From NCBI GenBank assembly GCA_024692235.1, contig JAILMW010000010.1:1-64000 (forward strand): a stretch of DNA of 64,000 bases, written 5' to 3'. Origin of the DNA: Saccharofermentans sp. GTDB taxonomy: Bacteria; Bacillota; Clostridia; Saccharofermentanales; Saccharofermentanaceae. The notes beneath the pieces are model-generated. The model was not told the origin of the DNA. It saw only the letters and a list, made by a program, of their open reading frames with translations, and did no database searches. A program made the position numbers and the translations under genes. Of the stretch, positions 1-8,824 are shown one piece after another (positions within the stretch are counted from its first letter, which is position 1; every line of letters begins with the position of its first letter).

Positions 1-447
1 CACGGCAACATCTGCAGGTCCACCATGGCAGAGAGTATGTTCACCTATATGGTAAATCAGCGAGGAGTGGCTGATCAGTTTGAGATAGATTCTGCTGCAA
101 CAAGCAGAGAAGAGATCGGCAATACACCTCATTACGGCACAGTCGGCAAGCTGCGCGAAGTCGGGATACCTCTTGTTCCCCACCGTGCCCGCCAGATGAC
201 GATGTCCGACTACGAGCATTTCGATTATCTTATAGGTATGGATTCGGCCAATATAAGGAATATGCAAAGGATCGCCGGAGGAAGAAGCGACAAGATCTAT
301 AAGATGCTGGATTTTGTTTCCGGTGCGGGCCGTGGCAGAGATGTTGCCGATCCCTGGTATACGGATAATTTCGATGCTACATATAATGACCTTACTTCAG
401 GTCTTAACGCATTCTGGAGATATCTCGAGGACAAAGGCGAGATCTGA
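1..447 (+). CDS. Low-molecular-weight protein-tyrosine phosphatase, 5' end missing
   Basis: The reading frame is open from base 1 (H-G-N-I-C-R-S-T-M-A-E), so the gene begins before the window. This is the P-loop of the family (C-x-G-N-I-C-R-S). The first visible residue aligns just after the nucleophilic Cys, which lies outside. The general-acid motif DPWY is present near the C-terminus (ADPWYTDNF), and about 148 residues are visible, close to full length. These cytosolic enzymes dephosphorylate phosphotyrosine, and bacterial members often act on exopolysaccharide kinases. The next gene is an acyltransferase with its own promoter-like site, so no shared role can be claimed. Confidence 0.9.
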   Translation, partial: HGNICRSTMAESMFTYMVNQRGVADQFEIDSAATSREEIGNTPHYGTVGKLREVGIPLVPHRARQMTMSDYEHFDYLIGMDSANIRNMQRIAGGRSDKIYKMLDFVSGAGRGRDVADPWYTDNFDATYNDLTSGLNAFWRYLEDKGEI

Positions 448-476
448 GTATGCTGTATTTATGTGGGGACCTCATC

Positions 477-485
477 TGATATAAT
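477..485 (+). promoter_or_regulatory. Extended -10 promoter element for the acyltransferase gene
   Basis: TGATATAAT is a perfect -10 hexamer with the TGn extension, 17 bases before the ATG at 503. No good -35 is seen at 17 bases (ATTTAT), as extended -10 promoters tolerate. Prediction only. Confidence 0.4.
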
Positions 486-502
486 GACCTTCTAAGGGGG
501 AC

Positions 503-1528
503 ATGGATTTGGAAGGCAAGAAGAGATGTTTGCAGATAGACGGACTGCGCGGTATAGCAATACTGCTCGTTATCTTATCCCACAATAATATCTTGAATCA
601 GGGCGGAGTTTCTAATGCCATCTTCTTTACGATATCGGGATTTCTGTTTATAAATCCCTTTGCCGAAGATTACGAGCGCAAGTTCCTCTCTCCTAAGAAC
701 ATATTGAGATTTTACGGCAACAGAGCATTAAGACTCCTGCCGACTTACTACATCGTATTGCTCTTCGTCTTTATCCTTACGGGATACAGGATAATCCCCA
801 AGATCCTCTGGATCCCCAACTTGTACTTTACTAACTTCTACGAACACCTGTGGTATATCCATGCACTTGTAAGGACACTTCTTATAGCCCCTGTTATCAT
901 GACGGTATTTATCCGTATATCAGACAGAGTAAAACCTCTTCAGAACGATCTTGTAAGATCTCTTGTCTTTATTATTGCCGCTACTGTTGTAAGACTTTCG
1001 TATATCCGATTATCCATACCTTTTGATAACAGGCTCTATCAGTTTATGGTAGGTATCAGTGTCGCTTACATGTTCAGATTTATAAGAAAAGACAAGAAGC
1101 TCTATAAGGCGATCTCGAATATGTCCCTTCTCGGAAATACCATTATCACATCTCTTTTCCTGATGATCGTATTAAGCTCAGGCGATGTGATCAACATGTT
1201 AGATCACGAGAAGTATATCCTTGTCGGATGGCAATTTCCTCTTCTGACTGCTCTCTTCTCCGGAGTCCTTCTTCTTTGTATCGCACTTTACGACAGATCG
1301 TTTTATGCAAAGATATTAAGCAGCAAACCTCTTCTGTTCTTCAGCAGATTGTCGCTGCCTTTGTATCTGATCAATTCATTCGTCTTATTTTTGTACGATG
1401 GCATCAAATCAGACATACTTCGCTTTATATGCGTGCTGGCAACGACAGTCGCACTTTCCTGGCCGCTGGATCTTATCCTGAACAAAGCGATCAAGGTTAT
1501 CTCCTCCCGAGCACGCAAGACTTCTTAA
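503..1528 (+). CDS. Acyltransferase 3 family membrane protein
   Basis: 341 residues, mostly hydrophobic, with about ten predicted membrane spans. The N-terminal signature DGLRGIAILLVILSH (His27) is the hallmark of the OafA/YrhL-type acyltransferase-3 family, which O-acylates cell-surface sugars or peptidoglycan using a cytoplasmic acyl donor. The start is supported by AAGGGGG just upstream. No SGNH domain is fused at the C-terminus, so this is a stand-alone transmembrane acyltransferase. The substrate cannot be told from the neighbours. Confidence 0.85.
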   Translation: MDLEGKKRCLQIDGLRGIAILLVILSHNNILNQGGVSNAIFFTISGFLFINPFAEDYERKFLSPKNILRFYGNRALRLLPTYYIVLLFVFILTGYRIIPKILWIPNLYFTNFYEHLWYIHALVRTLLIAPVIMTVFIRISDRVKPLQNDLVRSLVFIIAATVVRLSYIRLSIPFDNRLYQFMVGISVAYMFRFIRKDKKLYKAISNMSLLGNTIITSLFLMIVLSSGDVINMLDHEKYILVGWQFPLLTALFSGVLLLCIALYDRSFYAKILSSKPLLFFSRLSLPLYLINSFVLFLYDGIKSDILRFICVLATTVALSWPLDLILNKAIKVISSRARKTS

Positions 1529-1594
1529 TATCAGCCTGCAGTGTTGCACGAGCTTTTTACAGTAAAATAGATTGTATTCTAATGGTGGGAGGGT

Positions 1595-2521
1595 ATGTCA
1601 GATATGTACTACAAGATCGGCGAGAGGATCGAGAAATTCGAAGTCAAGGATTTCGATAAGATAGATTTCCAGTATATTGCGGTCATCGGATCGGATGAGT
1701 GGATCAAGACCAATAAGAAGTTCAAGATGGGTATAGAGTGGGATATCAATCTGGACGAGATAACCGATACACATGCCGAGGTCAATATCGACTCTCTTAC
1801 GGGCACATTCTCCATCCCCAGCCGCAAGAATATCTCAGGCCCCAAACACAACTTCGCTTTCGCTCTCGACGAGAAGGGCGTAGTCTTCATTGACGATGAG
1901 GGATTTGCCGCAAGGATCGTCGAGAATATCGCAAGAACTAAGAAATATATCAATCCCTGCCTCGAGAGATTCCTCTACGATTTCCTCGAGAGCATCATCC
2001 ACAGGGACTATAAGATCGTAGAGCAGTACGATGTGAAGCTCGATAGAATAGAGCAGGATATCCTGGACGAAGAGACCACAGCATCTATGAGAGAGCTGGC
2101 AGACATCAGAAGTGAGCTTCGCGATCTTCGTATGCACTATGCACAGCTTCTGGACTTAAGCCAGGAACTTGAAGAAAACGAGAATGAATTCTTCAAGGAG
2201 AATAACGAGAGATATTTCCACCTTGTCTTCCAGAGAGTTCAGACTTTACATGACATGACCTCTTCCCTTGCCGACCACACGGCCCAGATAAGAGACCTTA
2301 ATCAGGCACAGATCGACATCAGGCAGAACAGGATAATGACGATCCTTACGGTAGTTACAAGTATCTTCATGCCGCTGACTCTCATCACGGGATGGTACGG
2401 TATGAACTTCGTACATATGCCCGAGCTTCAGTCTCCTATCGCATATCCGATAGTTATAGCTCTGTCGGTAATTATCTTCTTCGGCTGTCTTATCTTCTTT
2501 AAGATCAAGAAGTGGCTCTGA
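1595..2521 (+). CDS. CorA-type divalent cation channel/transporter
   Basis: 308 residues. A long acidic and coiled-coil N-terminal cytosolic domain is followed by two C-terminal membrane helices. The first ends in GWYGMNF (GMN at about residues 269-271), the selectivity loop of CorA Mg2+ channels. The basic tail KIKKWL is also typical. A GGGAGGGT ribosome site precedes the ATG. The family forms pentamers moving Mg2+ (some Co2+ or Zn2+). The gene ends head-on against the tautomerase gene, the two stop codons abutting in TGATCA with no room for a terminator. Confidence 0.9.
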   Translation: MSDMYYKIGERIEKFEVKDFDKIDFQYIAVIGSDEWIKTNKKFKMGIEWDINLDEITDTHAEVNIDSLTGTFSIPSRKNISGPKHNFAFALDEKGVVFIDDEGFAARIVENIARTKKYINPCLERFLYDFLESIIHRDYKIVEQYDVKLDRIEQDILDEETTASMRELADIRSELRDLRMHYAQLLDLSQELEENENEFFKENNERYFHLVFQRVQTLHDMTSSLADHTAQIRDLNQAQIDIRQNRIMTILTVVTSIFMPLTLITGWYGMNFVHMPELQSPIAYPIVIALSVIIFFGCLIFFKIKKWL

Positions 2522-2881
2522 TCAGCCTTTCTGCTGACCTGCCATTCCCCAGTTTTCCAGGGGAGGCTCGTTGAAGATAATAAAGACATCAGAAGGCGCG
2601 ATACCAAGCTTTGTATTAAGGTCCGCCGTAATCTTAGAGATAGCTTCTTTCTTCTGATCTCTTGTCCTCCCGGGGAATATCGTAAGCTCGATGATCATGA
2701 AATTATCCGTCTTGCCTTCAGGTATCTCAAAGTCTTCCTTGGGGATCTCCACTATCCTTTGAAATCTGTCCCAGTCTTCTATACCGAAAGCTTCGATAAG
2801 GCCTTCGTGAACTACGTCGAGGACAGTCTTCTTATACTCGGGGCTCTTGCCCTTTACCATGTCGATACGAACTAAGGGCAT
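2522..2881 (-). CDS. Tautomerase family protein (YusQ/Tautomerase_2-like)
   Basis: 119 residues starting Met-Pro-Leu, so Pro becomes the N-terminal catalytic base after Met removal, as in 4-oxalocrotonate tautomerase-fold enzymes. The length and the motif VFIIFNEPPLENWGMAG near the C-terminus fit the longer Tautomerase_2 type rather than the ~62-residue 4-OT. A GGGAG site lies 9 bases upstream. The gene is last in the csoR-copA-trmL run (3 bases after trmL). The substrate is unknown. Confidence 0.85.
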   Translation of the reverse strand: MPLVRIDMVKGKSPEYKKTVLDVVHEGLIEAFGIEDWDRFQRIVEIPKEDFEIPEGKTDNFMIIELTIFPGRTRDQKKEAISKITADLNTKLGIAPSDVFIIFNEPPLENWGMAGQQKG

Positions 2882-2884
2882 ATC

Positions 2885-3421
2885 TTATCTCCCGAGGGTC
2901 GCGTCGTAAGACTCTAAGAAATCCTCGCCCTTCTGAACTTCAGTAAGGGAGAGTCCCGGATAGCCCAGCTGCCTCTCGCATTCGTAGATGGCAATAGCAG
3001 CGGCATTACTTAAGTTAAGGCTTCTGCAGTCTCCCGCCATGGGGATCCTGAAACACCTGTCTATATGCGCCTTCAAGATATCGTAGGGAACACCCGTACT
3101 CTCCTTACCGAAGATAAGGTAGATGGGGCCTTCTGCTGCCTTGAAGTCGATATCGGAAGGCGGTACCTTGCCGTATCTGGTCATGAAGTAGTACTCGCCC
3201 GGGTTCTTGCTTGCAAAGTCGTCGAAGCTCTCGTAGAGCACATAGTCTGCCCACGTGATGTGGTTCGTGGTAGCGCGCTTGAACTTGGGATTATCTATAT
3301 CGAATCCCAGAGGCTTAATAATGTGAAGCTCGCAGTTCGCGGCTACGCATGTCCTCATTATGTTGCCCGTATTCTGAGGGATCTCGGGCTCGAATAGTAC
3401 TACATTTATCTTGCTTTCCAT
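2885..3421 (-). CDS. trmL: tRNA (cytidine/uridine-34-2'-O)-methyltransferase TrmL
   Basis: 178 residues of a SPOUT-fold methyltransferase. Visible are PEIPQNTGNIMRTC at the N-terminus, the SAM-knot motif IFGKESTGVP, and IPMAGDCRSLNLSNAAAIA near the C-terminus, all diagnostic of TrmL/YibK. The enzyme 2'-O-methylates the wobble base of certain leucine tRNAs. The start lies only 5 bases after the copA stop and lacks a strong Shine-Dalgarno sequence, so translation is probably coupled to copA. The link with copper is likely positional. Confidence 0.9.
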   Translation of the reverse strand: MESKINVVLFEPEIPQNTGNIMRTCVAANCELHIIKPLGFDIDNPKFKRATTNHITWADYVLYESFDDFASKNPGEYYFMTRYGKVPPSDIDFKAAEGPIYLIFGKESTGVPYDILKAHIDRCFRIPMAGDCRSLNLSNAAAIAIYECERQLGYPGLSLTEVQKGEDFLESYDATLGR

Positions 3422-3426
3422 GGAAG

Positions 3427-3639
3427 TTATCTTACCACACCGCAGAAAGTATAGTCCTGATCTTCTATAGCCTTCTTAAGGACTTCCTCGGAGATCTCCT
3501 TTGCAGCTTCGATAACAACGGTTCCTGCCTCGTGATCCGCCTTCGCAGATGTAACTCCTTCAAGCGCCTCGACGGCCTTCTTTACTCTTGCCTCGCAGTG
3601 TCCGCACATCATGCCTTCAACCTTGATAGTAACAGTCAT
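3427..3639 (-). other. Possible internally initiated CopZ-like chaperone within copA
   Basis: In frame inside copA, Met758 is preceded by AAGGAAGGAGA with 8 bases between GGAG and ATG. This is one of the best ribosome sites in the window, yet it lies in the middle of an ORF. Starting there gives exactly one 70-residue HMA domain beginning MTVTIKVEGMMCGHC, the usual size of CopZ. The sequence shows the site; that it is used is inference. An alternative is a recent copA-copZ fusion that kept the old start. Confidence 0.45.
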
Positions 3640-5910
3640 ATTATTGTCTCCTTCCTTATCTTCGATAAGCCTTTGATCTATTACTTCTCCTCTGCACTTA
3701 TCGTGCGAAGAGTCGTGTACCTTTATAAGATTAAGTCTTAAGGCATTCATTACGACAAAGAAGCTCGAAATGCTCATCGCCGCAGCACCGAACTCCGGCC
3801 TCATCGTAATTCCGAAAGCATTTACATACGCTCCTGCCGCCACGGGAATAAGAAGCACGTTATAAAAAAGCGCCCAGAAGAGGTTCTCGATTATGTTCGT
3901 ATATGTCCTTCTGCTTATCCTTATAGCTGCGCATACATCCTTAAGGCTGCTCTTCGTAAGCACTACATCGGCGGCATCGATGGCAACATCCGTACCTGCT
4001 CCGATGGCAATACCGATATCTGCTCTTGTCAGAGCGGGAGCATCGTTGATGCCGTCTCCTACCATCGCAGTCTTGCCGTGCTCCTGAAGCTTTCTTATGA
4101 TCTCATCCTTGCCGTCAGGAAGAACGTTAGCGACCACTTCGTCGACACCTGCTATCTTCGCTATGTATTCCGCCGCCATTTTATTGTCACCCGTTACCAT
4201 AATGGTATAAAGACCAAGTGCTTTAAGTTGCTTTATTGCTTCAATGCTGTCTTCCTTTATGGTATCGGCAACGGCTATAGCGCCGATCTCTTTATCGCCC
4301 TTGCGGATGGTTATTACCGTCTTACCTTCCTTAGCAAACTTCTCCGTCTCAGGAGTATTGCGCTTAACCTTACCGGCATATACATCCTGTCCGTCGATCT
4401 TGCCCTTTATGCCTTCTCCGACTATGTTCTCAAAGTCTGTAAGTTCAGGGTAGGTTATTCCCTTCTCTTCGACATATCTCATTATGGCTTTGGCGATGGG
4501 ATGCTCTGACTTAGACTCCAATGCACCTGCGATCTTTAAGATCTCTTCTTCGTCGCCTGTGATATCAGTAACAACAGGCTCACCCTTGGTGATGGTACCT
4601 GTCTTATCCAATGCGATGATCTTGATGTTACCTGTCTCCTGAAGAGCTTCCGCTGTCTTAAAGAGGATGCCGTTCTTGGCACCTACTCCGTTACCTACCA
4701 TTATGGCTACAGGAGTAGCAAGACCCAAAGCACAAGGGCAGGACACAACGAGTACGCAGATACCTCTTGCAAGTGCGAACCCCACTTCTCGTCCGACGAG
4801 CAGCCAGATCAACGTTGTTACTACCGCGATAGCGATTACCGCAGGAACAAATACCGCGGATATCCTGTCAGCAAGCTTTGCAACAGGTGCCTTTGTAGCG
4901 GCTGCATCCGATATTGTCTTGATGATCTTCGCAAGAGTAGTATCTTCTCCGACTCTCGTTGCCTTGCACTTAATAAAGCCGGTTAAGTTGATGGTGGCGG
5001 ATGTTATCTCATCGCCTTCCTTCTTATCTACGGGCATACTCTCACCGGTAAGAGCTGCTTCGTTAACGGAAGTATTTCCTTCAATAACGATACCGTCTAC
5101 GGGTATATTCTCACCGGGTCTTACGACAAAGATATCTCCCGCTTCTACTTCTTCAGTATTAACTGTCATCTCCTGACCGTCTCTAATGACATTAGCCGTA
5201 TCGGGAGAGAGCTTTATAAGGCTCTTTAAAGCATCCGTGGTCTTACCTTTGGAGTAAGATTCCAATGTCTTTCCGACAGTGATAAGAGTTAAGATCATGG
5301 CTGCTGATTCGAAGTAGAATTCCATCATGAGAGCGTGCTTATCTGCGCCTTCTGCAGTCATTGCAAAGAGCATTATCGTGGAGTAGATAAATGCAGTTCC
5401 CGAGCCCATGGCGATAAGCGTATCCATATTGGGAGCCTTATGCATAAGGCTCTTGCCGCCGCTAATGAAGAACTTCCTGTTAATCATCATTACGACGGCA
5501 GATAAGATCATCTGCACCATTCCGATAGCGATGTGATTGCCTTCGAAGAAAGAAGGGAGCGGAAGGTTCAGCATCATGTGACCCATGGAGAAATACATGA
5601 GGATCAGGAGGAATACAAGGGACGTTATAAGCCTCTTCTTAAGCTTAGGTGTCTCCTTATCTTCAAGTGAATCTTTCTCTGCCTTTATGTCTATCTTCTG
5701 ATCGTTGGTCTTTCCTTTTACGGATGCACCGTAGCCTGCATTTTCCACAGCCTTGATGATCTCCTCCTCAGCAGCTTCGCCCTCTACTCCCATGGAGTTG
5801 GTAAGAAGACTTACACTGCAGGAAGTTACACCCGGTACTTCACCGACTGCCTTTTCCACACGTGCCTGACATGCGGCACAGCTCATTCCTGTTACGTTAT
5901 ACTGCTTCAT
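3427..5910 (-). CDS. copA: Copper-exporting P1B-type ATPase with N- and C-terminal HMA domains
   Basis: 827 residues. An N-terminal heavy-metal-associated domain (GMSCAAC, Cys11/Cys14) is followed by the P-type ATPase core, with the membrane metal site SCPCALGLATP, phosphorylation motif DKTGT and hinge GDGINDAPALTRADIG. After the last membrane pair comes a ~35-residue acidic/basic linker and a second HMA domain (GMMCGHC, Cys769/Cys772) at the extreme C-terminus, an unusual position. It exports Cu(I) from the cytosol. It overlaps csoR by 4 bases (ATGA), so the two are translationally coupled. See the separate entry for an internal start that could release the C-terminal domain as a free chaperone. 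Confidence 0.95.
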   Translation of the reverse strand: MKQYNVTGMSCAACQARVEKAVGEVPGVTSCSVSLLTNSMGVEGEAAEEEIIKAVENAGYGASVKGKTNDQKIDIKAEKDSLEDKETPKLKKRLITSLVFLLILMYFSMGHMMLNLPLPSFFEGNHIAIGMVQMILSAVVMMINRKFFISGGKSLMHKAPNMDTLIAMGSGTAFIYSTIMLFAMTAEGADKHALMMEFYFESAAMILTLITVGKTLESYSKGKTTDALKSLIKLSPDTANVIRDGQEMTVNTEEVEAGDIFVVRPGENIPVDGIVIEGNTSVNEAALTGESMPVDKKEGDEITSATINLTGFIKCKATRVGEDTTLAKIIKTISDAAATKAPVAKLADRISAVFVPAVIAIAVVTTLIWLLVGREVGFALARGICVLVVSCPCALGLATPVAIMVGNGVGAKNGILFKTAEALQETGNIKIIALDKTGTITKGEPVVTDITGDEEEILKIAGALESKSEHPIAKAIMRYVEEKGITYPELTDFENIVGEGIKGKIDGQDVYAGKVKRNTPETEKFAKEGKTVITIRKGDKEIGAIAVADTIKEDSIEAIKQLKALGLYTIMVTGDNKMAAEYIAKIAGVDEVVANVLPDGKDEIIRKLQEHGKTAMVGDGINDAPALTRADIGIAIGAGTDVAIDAADVVLTKSSLKDVCAAIRISRRTYTNIIENLFWALFYNVLLIPVAAGAYVNAFGITMRPEFGAAAMSISSFFVVMNALRLNLIKVHDSSHDKCRGEVIDQRLIEDKEGDNNMTVTIKVEGMMCGHCEARVKKAVEALEGVTSAKADHEAGTVVIEAAKEISEEVLKKAIEDQDYTFCGVVR

Positions 5911-6221
5911 CTCATCAGTTTCTGAAGGGTCTTAACAAGTTCGTCCAGCTTCTCTTCGCTTCCGTCCTTCACGTCTTCTGCGACGCAGGTCTTGATGTGA
6001 GTAGCAAGGAGCACCTTGGTAAAGCTGTCCAGGGCGCATCCTGCTGCCGACACCTGATTTATGATGTCGATACAGTATGCGTCTTCTTCCAGCATTCCCT
6101 TGATGCCTCTTATCTGTCCTTCGATCCTGTTAAGGCGCTTCATCAGCTCCTTCTTCTCGTCTTCGCTCCTGTGCTTAGATCTGTCGCAGCAGGGGCATTT
6201 TCCTTTATTTTCTCCGGACAC
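5907..6221 (-). CDS. csoR: CsoR-family copper-sensing repressor
   Basis: 104 residues, GTG start, with GGAGG 8 bases upstream. The all-helical core has the Cu(I) ligand set of CsoR, Cys50 (DAYCIDIINQ), His75 and Cys79 (THIKTC), after the conserved RLNRIEGQIRGI helix. It also has a basic N-terminal extension with a C-P-C-C cluster, not part of the minimal core. Apo-CsoR binds GC-rich dyads and lets go on Cu(I) binding. It is the first gene of the csoR-copA unit and a matching dyad sits in its own promoter, so autoregulation is expected. Confidence 0.92.
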   Translation of the reverse strand: MSGENKGKCPCCDRSKHRSEDEKKELMKRLNRIEGQIRGIKGMLEEDAYCIDIINQVSAAGCALDSFTKVLLATHIKTCVAEDVKDGSEEKLDELVKTLQKLMR

Positions 6222-6256
6222 AAATAAATCCTCCCGAACATAAGCCTTTCGAGAGG

Positions 6257-6285
6257 ATTATATACCCCCTGGGGGTATGTTGCAA
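6257..6285 (-). promoter_or_regulatory. csoR-copA promoter
   Basis: On the minus strand TTGCAA (6280-6285) and TATAAT (6257-6262) are separated by exactly 17 bases. The CsoR-type dyad fills the spacer and touches the -10. The predicted transcription start lies about 30 bases before the GTG of csoR. Confidence 0.85.
6262..6278. promoter_or_regulatory. CsoR operator
   Basis: ATACCCCCTGGGGGTAT is a perfect 8-bp inverted repeat around a central T, matching the C-tract/G-tract dyads bound by copper-sensing CsoR proteins. It lies between the -35 and -10 of csoR, so binding would block RNA polymerase directly. Confidence 0.85.
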
Positions 6286-6293
6286 TCATATTG

Positions 6294-7658
6294 TTATGCT
6301 TCGGCTACAGTTTCCTTATCTACAAGGTTCTTTACCCAGAGGTACTTCTTATAGTGCCTGTAGACGACGGGGATCTTTACCATCTCATCAAGATAGAGGA
6401 AGAAGCATACCCACACTACCGGGATCTTTATAACGAAAGCAAGAAGAGCTCCTATGGGAACTATGAAGCACCACATGGTGACGGTATCGCAGATCATGCC
6501 GAACTTGGTATCTCCTCCTGCGGCGAAGATGCCGCTTATAACGACGGAATTAATAGATCTTCCCATGATGTAGTAAAGGCACATAAAAAGCATCCACATA
6601 AGTAAGTTCTCTGCCACCGGCGTAAGATCCACCATAGCAAGGATCACGGGAGTAAGAGCTGCCGTTATGGCACCTAAGATAAGGCCGCTTATAACGGAGA
6701 TCTTAAAGAGCCTGTCACCGTAATCTCTTGCCCTCTCAAGATTACCTGCACCAAGCTCGTTACCTACGACGATAGATCCGCCTGCCGCTAATGCGAAGCA
6801 GAAGCAGGATACGAGATCCTTGACCTGAGCTGCCACAGCATTAGCTGCTACCGCATCACCTCCTAAGTGACCGATGATAACGGAGATCATGGTAAAGCCA
6901 AGGCCCCAGAAGAGGTTATTTGCAAGAAGAGGTCCGGAGTATTTACTGAAGTCACGGCGAAGCTCCATATCCGTACTGAATATGAGCTTAATGTCGATCT
7001 TCACCTTGCTCTTTGCGCGAAGTACGATGAGAGCTCCAATGAATCCGACGGCAGAAGCTATTGTAGTAGCAAGAGCCGCACCTCTGGCGCCAAGTGCGGG
7101 AGCTCCAAGAAGTCCGAAGATAAATACCGCATTAAGACCTATGTTGGTAACAACCATGACGATACTTATAATGGTACTTTCCTTAACAAGCTCCACATTC
7201 TTTAAGATCGATGCCAGGACCTGCGCCAGACCGTCCAGGATATATGCAAATGCCACGAACCTTAAATAACCCATACCGTAATCGATAATGGAGGGTACGT
7301 CGGTAAAGACGCGCATTATTCCTAAGGGGCAGAAGAGTGCCATGGCGGCAAATATCAATACCATCGGAAGAGTTATCCTGAGAGTGTAGCCTAAGATCTT
7401 CTCTATGGACTTTATATCCTTCTTACCCCAGTACTGGGCAGCGAACATGCTCATGCCGCTGATAAGGGCATAGAGGAACATGTTAAGGACGAACATCGCC
7501 TGAGAGGCGAGGGACACCGCACTCATCTGATCCTGATCCAAGGTGACCAGCATAAGGGTGTCCGACACCGGTATCAGCGCGAACATGAAGTTTTGAAGCG
7601 TCATGGGCAGAATAAGCCTTATAAGCTTCGAATAGAAGTCTTTCCTGTTATTATTCAT
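6294..7658 (-). CDS. MATE family multidrug/sodium antiporter
   Basis: 454 residues with about twelve hydrophobic segments in two similar halves and typical MATE stretches (LILPMTLQNFMFALIPVSDT at the start, GNELGAGNLERARDYG in the second half). These inner-membrane pumps export cationic drugs using Na+ or H+ gradients. It overlaps the aminotransferase gene by 8 bases and is last in the 9664-to-6294 run. No terminator is visible before the csoR promoter 10 bases downstream. Confidence 0.9.
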   Translation of the reverse strand: MNNNRKDFYSKLIRLILPMTLQNFMFALIPVSDTLMLVTLDQDQMSAVSLASQAMFVLNMFLYALISGMSMFAAQYWGKKDIKSIEKILGYTLRITLPMVLIFAAMALFCPLGIMRVFTDVPSIIDYGMGYLRFVAFAYILDGLAQVLASILKNVELVKESTIISIVMVVTNIGLNAVFIFGLLGAPALGARGAALATTIASAVGFIGALIVLRAKSKVKIDIKLIFSTDMELRRDFSKYSGPLLANNLFWGLGFTMISVIIGHLGGDAVAANAVAAQVKDLVSCFCFALAAGGSIVVGNELGAGNLERARDYGDRLFKISVISGLILGAITAALTPVILAMVDLTPVAENLLMWMLFMCLYYIMGRSINSVVISGIFAAGGDTKFGMICDTVTMWCFIVPIGALLAFVIKIPVVWVCFFLYLDEMVKIPVVYRHYKKYLWVKNLVDKETVAEA

Positions 7659-8823
7659 GGTATATCTTAGTTCCGTTACTTAATCTGTTAAGGCCTTCCT
7701 CAAGAAGAGATCTCGGACACGCGAGATTGATCCTTACAAACTTCTCTCCGTTACCTCCGAAATGCTTACCCGAATTGAGCATAAGGCCCGCGCTCTTCTC
7801 CAGGTGTTCAACGAACCTGTCGCTGTCGTTTGTTATCTCCGAGCAGTCTACCCACATAAGATAGGACGCATCCGACGGGATGGTCTTAAGAGAATGGATA
7901 TTGTTCTTTATATACTCCTCTGCGATCTTCCTGTTCTCCCAAAGATACTTGCGGAGCTGATCCAGCCACTCTCCGCCCTGCTTCGTATATGCGGCCCTTA
8001 CCGCTACGGAAGCAAAGCAGTTGCCTTCTCCCACTTCATCCGTATTAACGGCTCTCCACATCTTGTGACGAAGGTCGGGATCGGGGATCACCATGGCTGC
8101 CGTCTGAAGACCTGCGATATTAAATGTCTTCGTGGGAGCTATGCATGTAACGCTTATTTCCCTGTTAGTCTCTGATACGGAAGCGAAAGGGATATATTCC
8201 TTCCCGGGAGCAGTGATATCACAGTGGATCTCATCTGCTACTACTCTTACATGGAACTTCTTACAGAGCTCTCCTATCCTTGTAAGCGTATCCTTATCCC
8301 AGATATTGCCCGAAGGATTCTGGGGATTACAGAAGACCATTAAGGTCGTCTGGGGATCTCGAAGCTTAGCCACAAGATCGTCCCAATCGATACTGTATTC
8401 ATTCTTCTCTTTATTGTAGAGAAGCTTATTCTCCACGACCTTCCTGCCGTTATTCAGGATGGAATTAAAGAATACGGGATACACGGGCGTCTGGATAAGT
8501 ACGTTCTCTCCGGGAGTCGTAAGCTTTCTTACCGCGGATGATATGGCAGGCACCACGCCGGTCACGAAGACGAGCCAGTCCTTTTGAATATTAAAGCCGT
8601 GCCTTGTCTCCCACCAGTAGATATAGGCGTCGCTCCACTCTTTTGAATATTCGCTATAGCCGTAGATCCCGTGGGCGGCACGCTTCTCTATGGCATTCCT
8701 GATACCCGGGAATGTCTCTATATCCATATCGGCGACCCACATCGGGAGCATGCCCTTGGCAGCCTCCCACTTATAGCTCTCCGTGCCTGTCCTGTCGATC
8801 ACCTTGTCAAAATCGTACTTCAT
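7651..8823 (-). CDS. PatB/MalY-type PLP-dependent aminotransferase or C-S lyase
   Basis: 390 residues of fold-type I aminotransferase, class I/II. The start MKYDFDKVIDRTGTESYKW and MLPMWVADMDI are characteristic of the MalY/PatB branch (cystathionine beta-lyase activity). The PLP lysine is in APTKTFNIAGLQ and the PLP-binding Asp in VADEIHCDI. It probably cleaves cystathionine or other cysteine conjugates. It follows the DUF3737 gene with a one-base gap. Exact substrate unknown. Confidence 0.9.
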   Translation of the reverse strand: MKYDFDKVIDRTGTESYKWEAAKGMLPMWVADMDIETFPGIRNAIEKRAAHGIYGYSEYSKEWSDAYIYWWETRHGFNIQKDWLVFVTGVVPAISSAVRKLTTPGENVLIQTPVYPVFFNSILNNGRKVVENKLLYNKEKNEYSIDWDDLVAKLRDPQTTLMVFCNPQNPSGNIWDKDTLTRIGELCKKFHVRVVADEIHCDITAPGKEYIPFASVSETNREISVTCIAPTKTFNIAGLQTAAMVIPDPDLRHKMWRAVNTDEVGEGNCFASVAVRAAYTKQGGEWLDQLRKYLWENRKIAEEYIKNNIHSLKTIPSDASYLMWVDCSEITNDSDRFVEHLEKSAGLMLNSGKHFGGNGEKFVRINLACPRSLLEEGLNRLSNGTKIYHE

Positions 8824-8824
8824 C

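Noticed and set aside
1228..1659. 143-codon plus-strand frame across the acyltransferase end and CorA start
   Set aside because: It overlaps two well-supported genes in another frame and has no ribosome site.
2519..2524. TGATCA at convergent stops (also at 26046-26051)
   Set aside because: Two adjacent stop codons back to back give this hexamer automatically; it is not a site of interest.
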